From NCBI GenBank assembly GCA_938014915.1, contig CALLQQ010000128.1, forward strand, positions 1-35,385: a DNA stretch of 35,385 nt. Reading direction: 5' to 3'. A program made the position numbers and the translations under genes. This document shows, in pieces, positions 33,010 through 35,385 of the stretch. Below the pieces are notes generated by a model. That model was not told where the DNA came from, did not search any database, and was given only the letters and a program-made list of their open reading frames with translations. Source of the stretch: an uncultured Clostridia bacterium. Lineage in GTDB: Bacteria > Bacillota > Clostridia > Oscillospirales > Ruminococcaceae. Within the stretch, counting starts at the first letter, position 1. Each line of letters opens with the position of its first letter.

Positions 33010-34200
33010 ATGAAAATTGCCTTGTTTACGGAAACATATTTACCCGATATTAACGGTGTTGCCACTCATATTAAGATATTAAAAGACGGACTTGAGAAAC
33101 ACGGACATCAAGTTCTTGTAGTTAAGGCTGATGCCGATACTAATAAGTATCTGACTAATGACGGTGTGCTGCATTGCCCTGCCGTCACTTCAAAGAAGTT
33201 ATATAATTATAGCCTAGCATCACCACTGAGTATTAGAAGATTAAAGCTGCTTAAAAAGTACGATCCCGATATTATCCACATTCACAATGAATTCGGCATT
33301 GGGCTATCCGGTGCGCTAATCGCTAGGATGCTGCGCAAGCCGCTCGTTTACACGCTCCACACTATGTATGACGAATATCTCTACTATATCGCACCTAGAC
33401 CCTTTGTGCCTATTGTTAAGAAAGTTTCTCACACATATGCACGTCTGCTTGCTAGGAATGCAAATGCCCTAACAGGCCCGTCTAAAAAGGTTGAGAAATT
33501 CTTCCGTGAATGTGGCGTTAGGAAGAAAGTTAATGTAATTCCCAACCCCGTTGAGCTAGATATTTTCTCCCCGGATAGAATTGATGAAGATAAGAAAGTA
33601 CAGTTCCGCCAGAAGTACGGTATTCCATCCGACTATACGGTAGCTTGCTTTTGCGGACGTCTTGGCAGAGAGAAGAGCGTTGATATATTGCTTGAATTCT
33701 GGGCTGAATCGGTCGACCATAGAGACAAGCTCCGTTTACTGATAATAGGCAATGGACCAGAAAAGGAAAATTTAGAGCGAATGACTAAAGAACTCGGCAT
33801 TGATGATATGGTGGTTTTTACCGGGGAAGTACCTCACGACGATCTACCACCATATTATGCTGGCTGCGATATTTATATCACGGCATCACTTTCCGATACT
33901 AATTCTATTTCAATGCTGGAGGGAATGGCGACAGGTCTGCCAGTATTGCAATTATATGATGAATTAAATAAAGATCAAGTAATTGACGGTATTACAGGAT
34001 ATTCTTTTACCGATGCAAACGATATGTACGAAAAATTAAAGATATTAATGAACCAATCCGAAGAAGAAAAAGAGCGCCAAAGGAATGTTGTTCGTGCTTC
34101 GGTCGAACGTGCGAATGATGAGAAATTCTCCAGCTATCTAATTGATATTTATGAAGAAGTCATTGCAACATCAAGGAGTGCCAAAGGTGTAAAGTCATGA
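33010..34200 (+). CDS. GT4 glycosyltransferase, probable diacylglycerol glucosyltransferase
   Basis: This is a 396-residue GT-B fold enzyme without membrane spans. The N-terminal acceptor half begins with FTETYLPDINGVATHI (6–21), followed by IHIHNEFGIGLSG and YTLHTMYDEY. The donor half has VNVIPNPVELDIF, CGRLGREKS (215–223), LLIIGNGPE and the C-terminal EGMATGLPVLQLYDE. These features match the alpha-monoglucosyl-diacylglycerol synthase branch of GT4, which adds glucose from UDP-glucose to membrane diacylglycerol. Oddly, the usual E-x7-E pair reads D296-x7-E304. Basic and aromatic surface residues would allow membrane attachment. ATG 33010 follows AAGGGGG. The stop overlaps the cardiolipin synthase start (ATGA). 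Confidence 0.82.
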   Translation: MKIALFTETYLPDINGVATHIKILKDGLEKHGHQVLVVKADADTNKYLTNDGVLHCPAVTSKKLYNYSLASPLSIRRLKLLKKYDPDIIHIHNEFGIGLSGALIARMLRKPLVYTLHTMYDEYLYYIAPRPFVPIVKKVSHTYARLLARNANALTGPSKKVEKFFRECGVRKKVNVIPNPVELDIFSPDRIDEDKKVQFRQKYGIPSDYTVACFCGRLGREKSVDILLEFWAESVDHRDKLRLLIIGNGPEKENLERMTKELGIDDMVVFTGEVPHDDLPPYYAGCDIYITASLSDTNSISMLEGMATGLPVLQLYDELNKDQVIDGITGYSFTDANDMYEKLKILMNQSEEEKERQRNVVRASVERANDEKFSSYLIDIYEEVIATSRSAKGVKS

Positions 34201-35385
34201 AAAAAATAATGAATGTTCTTAAATCTCGCATATTAGTTGTAGTAATTTTGATAGCAATTCAATTAGCAATTCTATTGTTTTCTATTGCTTTCCTCAATGT
34301 TTACTATGTCTATTTCTATGCCTTTATGGAGATTTTGAGCATTGTACTTGCTATAATTATCGTCAACAAAAACACGAACCCGATGTTCAAGCTTGCATGG
34401 ATTGTGCCAATGCTGATTTTTCCGCTATTCGGCGGCGTGTTCTACCTCTTCCTTGGTAGGGGCGCATTATCAAATAAAATCAGATCGCGGCTGAATGAGG
34501 CACATGAAGAGTCCGACGGTATCCTGCCGGAAGATGAGAGTATCTATGATGAGTTGCGTGAAATTGACCCACGGGTAGCACGGCAATCTGAGTACCTGCG
34601 GTTCACATCAAATAGCCCGCTATATCGCAATACCCAATCAGAATATCTATCACCAGGTGACGTATTCTTCAAACGATTAGTTTCAGAATTGAGGAAGGCT
34701 GAGAAGTTCATATTCCTTGAATATTTCATTATAAAAAAAGGGTATATGTGGAGTACGATACTTGATATTTTAAAAGATAAGGCGGCTAATGGTGTCGATG
34801 TGCGAATTATATACGATGACTTTGGCACAATTAGCAGCCTCGAAAGAAAATATAATAAAAAGCTTGAGGAATACGGCATTAAAGTATGTATTTTTAATCC
34901 GATAAAACCCTCTATTGATGTACATATAAACTATCGTGACCATAGGAAAATTTGCGTTATAGATGGGTATATTGGCTTCACAGGTGGAATTAATCTCGCT
35001 GATGAATACATCAATAAGAAAGATAGATTCGGTTACTGGATGGATTCTGCAATTGTTATCTATGGGGATGCCGTAAATAAATTGACGATTATGTTCCTCC
35101 AGATTTGGCATTTCACAACGGGCATTGCCCCCGAATATAATCACTACCTTGTCGATAAACCCTATCCTAGTGATGGATATGTGCAACCATTCAACGATGA
35201 GCCACTTGATGATTACCACGTGTGCGAATTAAGCCATATGAATATGATTAATATAGCGACTGATTATATATATATTACAACCCCGTATTTAATTATCGAC
35301 CATGAAATGCAAACTGCCCTAACACTAGCATCTGAGAGCGGTGTCGATGTGCGAATTATTACGCCGCACATCCCGGATAAGAAGC
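34197..35385 (+). CDS. cls: Cardiolipin synthase, 3' end cut by window
   Basis: 396 codons are present before the right edge, out of roughly 500 expected. The N-terminus has hydrophobic spans at about 10–33, 41–56 and 66–86, followed by the PLDc nuclease-like domain. The first HKD motif is complete, DHRKICVID with H249, K251 and D256, followed by GFTGGINLADEYI. The second HKD motif should lie beyond the edge. The enzyme makes cardiolipin from two phosphatidylglycerols at the membrane. Its ATG overlaps the previous stop by 4 bp (ATGA), so translation is coupled to the GT4 gene. This links glycolipid and cardiolipin synthesis. Confidence 0.92.
   Translation, partial: MKKIMNVLKSRILVVVILIAIQLAILLFSIAFLNVYYVYFYAFMEILSIVLAIIIVNKNTNPMFKLAWIVPMLIFPLFGGVFYLFLGRGALSNKIRSRLNEAHEESDGILPEDESIYDELREIDPRVARQSEYLRFTSNSPLYRNTQSEYLSPGDVFFKRLVSELRKAEKFIFLEYFIIKKGYMWSTILDILKDKAANGVDVRIIYDDFGTISSLERKYNKKLEEYGIKVCIFNPIKPSIDVHINYRDHRKICVIDGYIGFTGGINLADEYINKKDRFGYWMDSAIVIYGDAVNKLTIMFLQIWHFTTGIAPEYNHYLVDKPYPSDGYVQPFNDEPLDDYHVCELSHMNMINIATDYIYITTPYLIIDHEMQTALTLASESGVDVRIITPHIPDKK

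Noticed and set aside
1..35385. CRISPR arrays, tRNA/rRNA genes, insertion sequences, prophage or attachment sites
   Set aside because: No regularly spaced direct repeats, cloverleaf sequences, transposase motifs or integrase genes were seen, and the gene content is continuous core metabolism.
1..35385. Frequent GAATTC hexamers (for example two within 16037–16052)
   Set aside because: They appear more often than I expected, but they mostly arise from Glu-Phe and Asn-Ser codon pairs. Without a count against a codon model this is not evidence of function.

Overview
The window looks like a stretch of core chromosome from a low-GC, probably anaerobic Bacillota of the class Clostridia. The evidence is the clostridial gene set and order (hprK–PHP–murB–rapZ–whiA–dnaE–pfkA; recJ–relA–metallo-hydrolase–hemZ), a spoIIM-type sporulation gene, a rubredoxin, a tetrahydrofolate (THF) riboswitch in front of an ECF folate S-component, purine-rich Shine-Dalgarno sites and clear sigma-A promoters. 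Genus cannot be fixed from the sequence alone. I see no phage, IS element, CRISPR array, tRNA, rRNA or toxin/defence island. Almost every gene belongs to a recognisable family.

Layout. (1) 1–6313, minus strand: recJ–relA–metallo-beta-lactamase-fold hydrolase–hemZ, one close-packed unit with a TTGAAA-17-TATAAT promoter upstream of recJ; hemZ runs off the left edge. (2) 6449–6668, minus: a 52-residue rubredoxin with its own promoter. (3) 6699–12690, minus: a DNA-repair unit radC–nudix–uvrB–uvrA. (4) 12835–19729, plus: RluC/D-type pseudouridine synthase, archaeal-type phosphoglycerate mutase (apgM), proC, spoIIM, a DUF624 membrane protein, a PHP phosphoesterase and a malic enzyme. A long hairpin separates this from (5) 19801–32796, minus: a DUF2079 membrane protein, the riboswitch-controlled folT, pfkA, and the run hprK–PHP(YcdX-like)–ROK kinase–murB–rapZ–whiA–dnaE. 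(6) 33010–35385, plus: a GT4 glycolipid glycosyltransferase translationally coupled (ATGA) to a cardiolipin synthase cut by the right edge.

How it fits together. The right half joins carbon-status sensing and sugar entry to glycolysis (HprK, ROK glucokinase, PfkA), wall precursor synthesis (MurB), the RapZ/WhiA regulators and replication (DnaE). The left half joins stringent response, repair and redox functions. The last two genes are a membrane-lipid pair. The most interesting non-coding signal is in the folT leader. A THF aptamer is followed by a 10-nt element exactly complementary to the folT start codon region, and a competing 7-bp hairpin holds most of that element in its loop. This looks like a translational switch. 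No wholly new multi-gene system is apparent.
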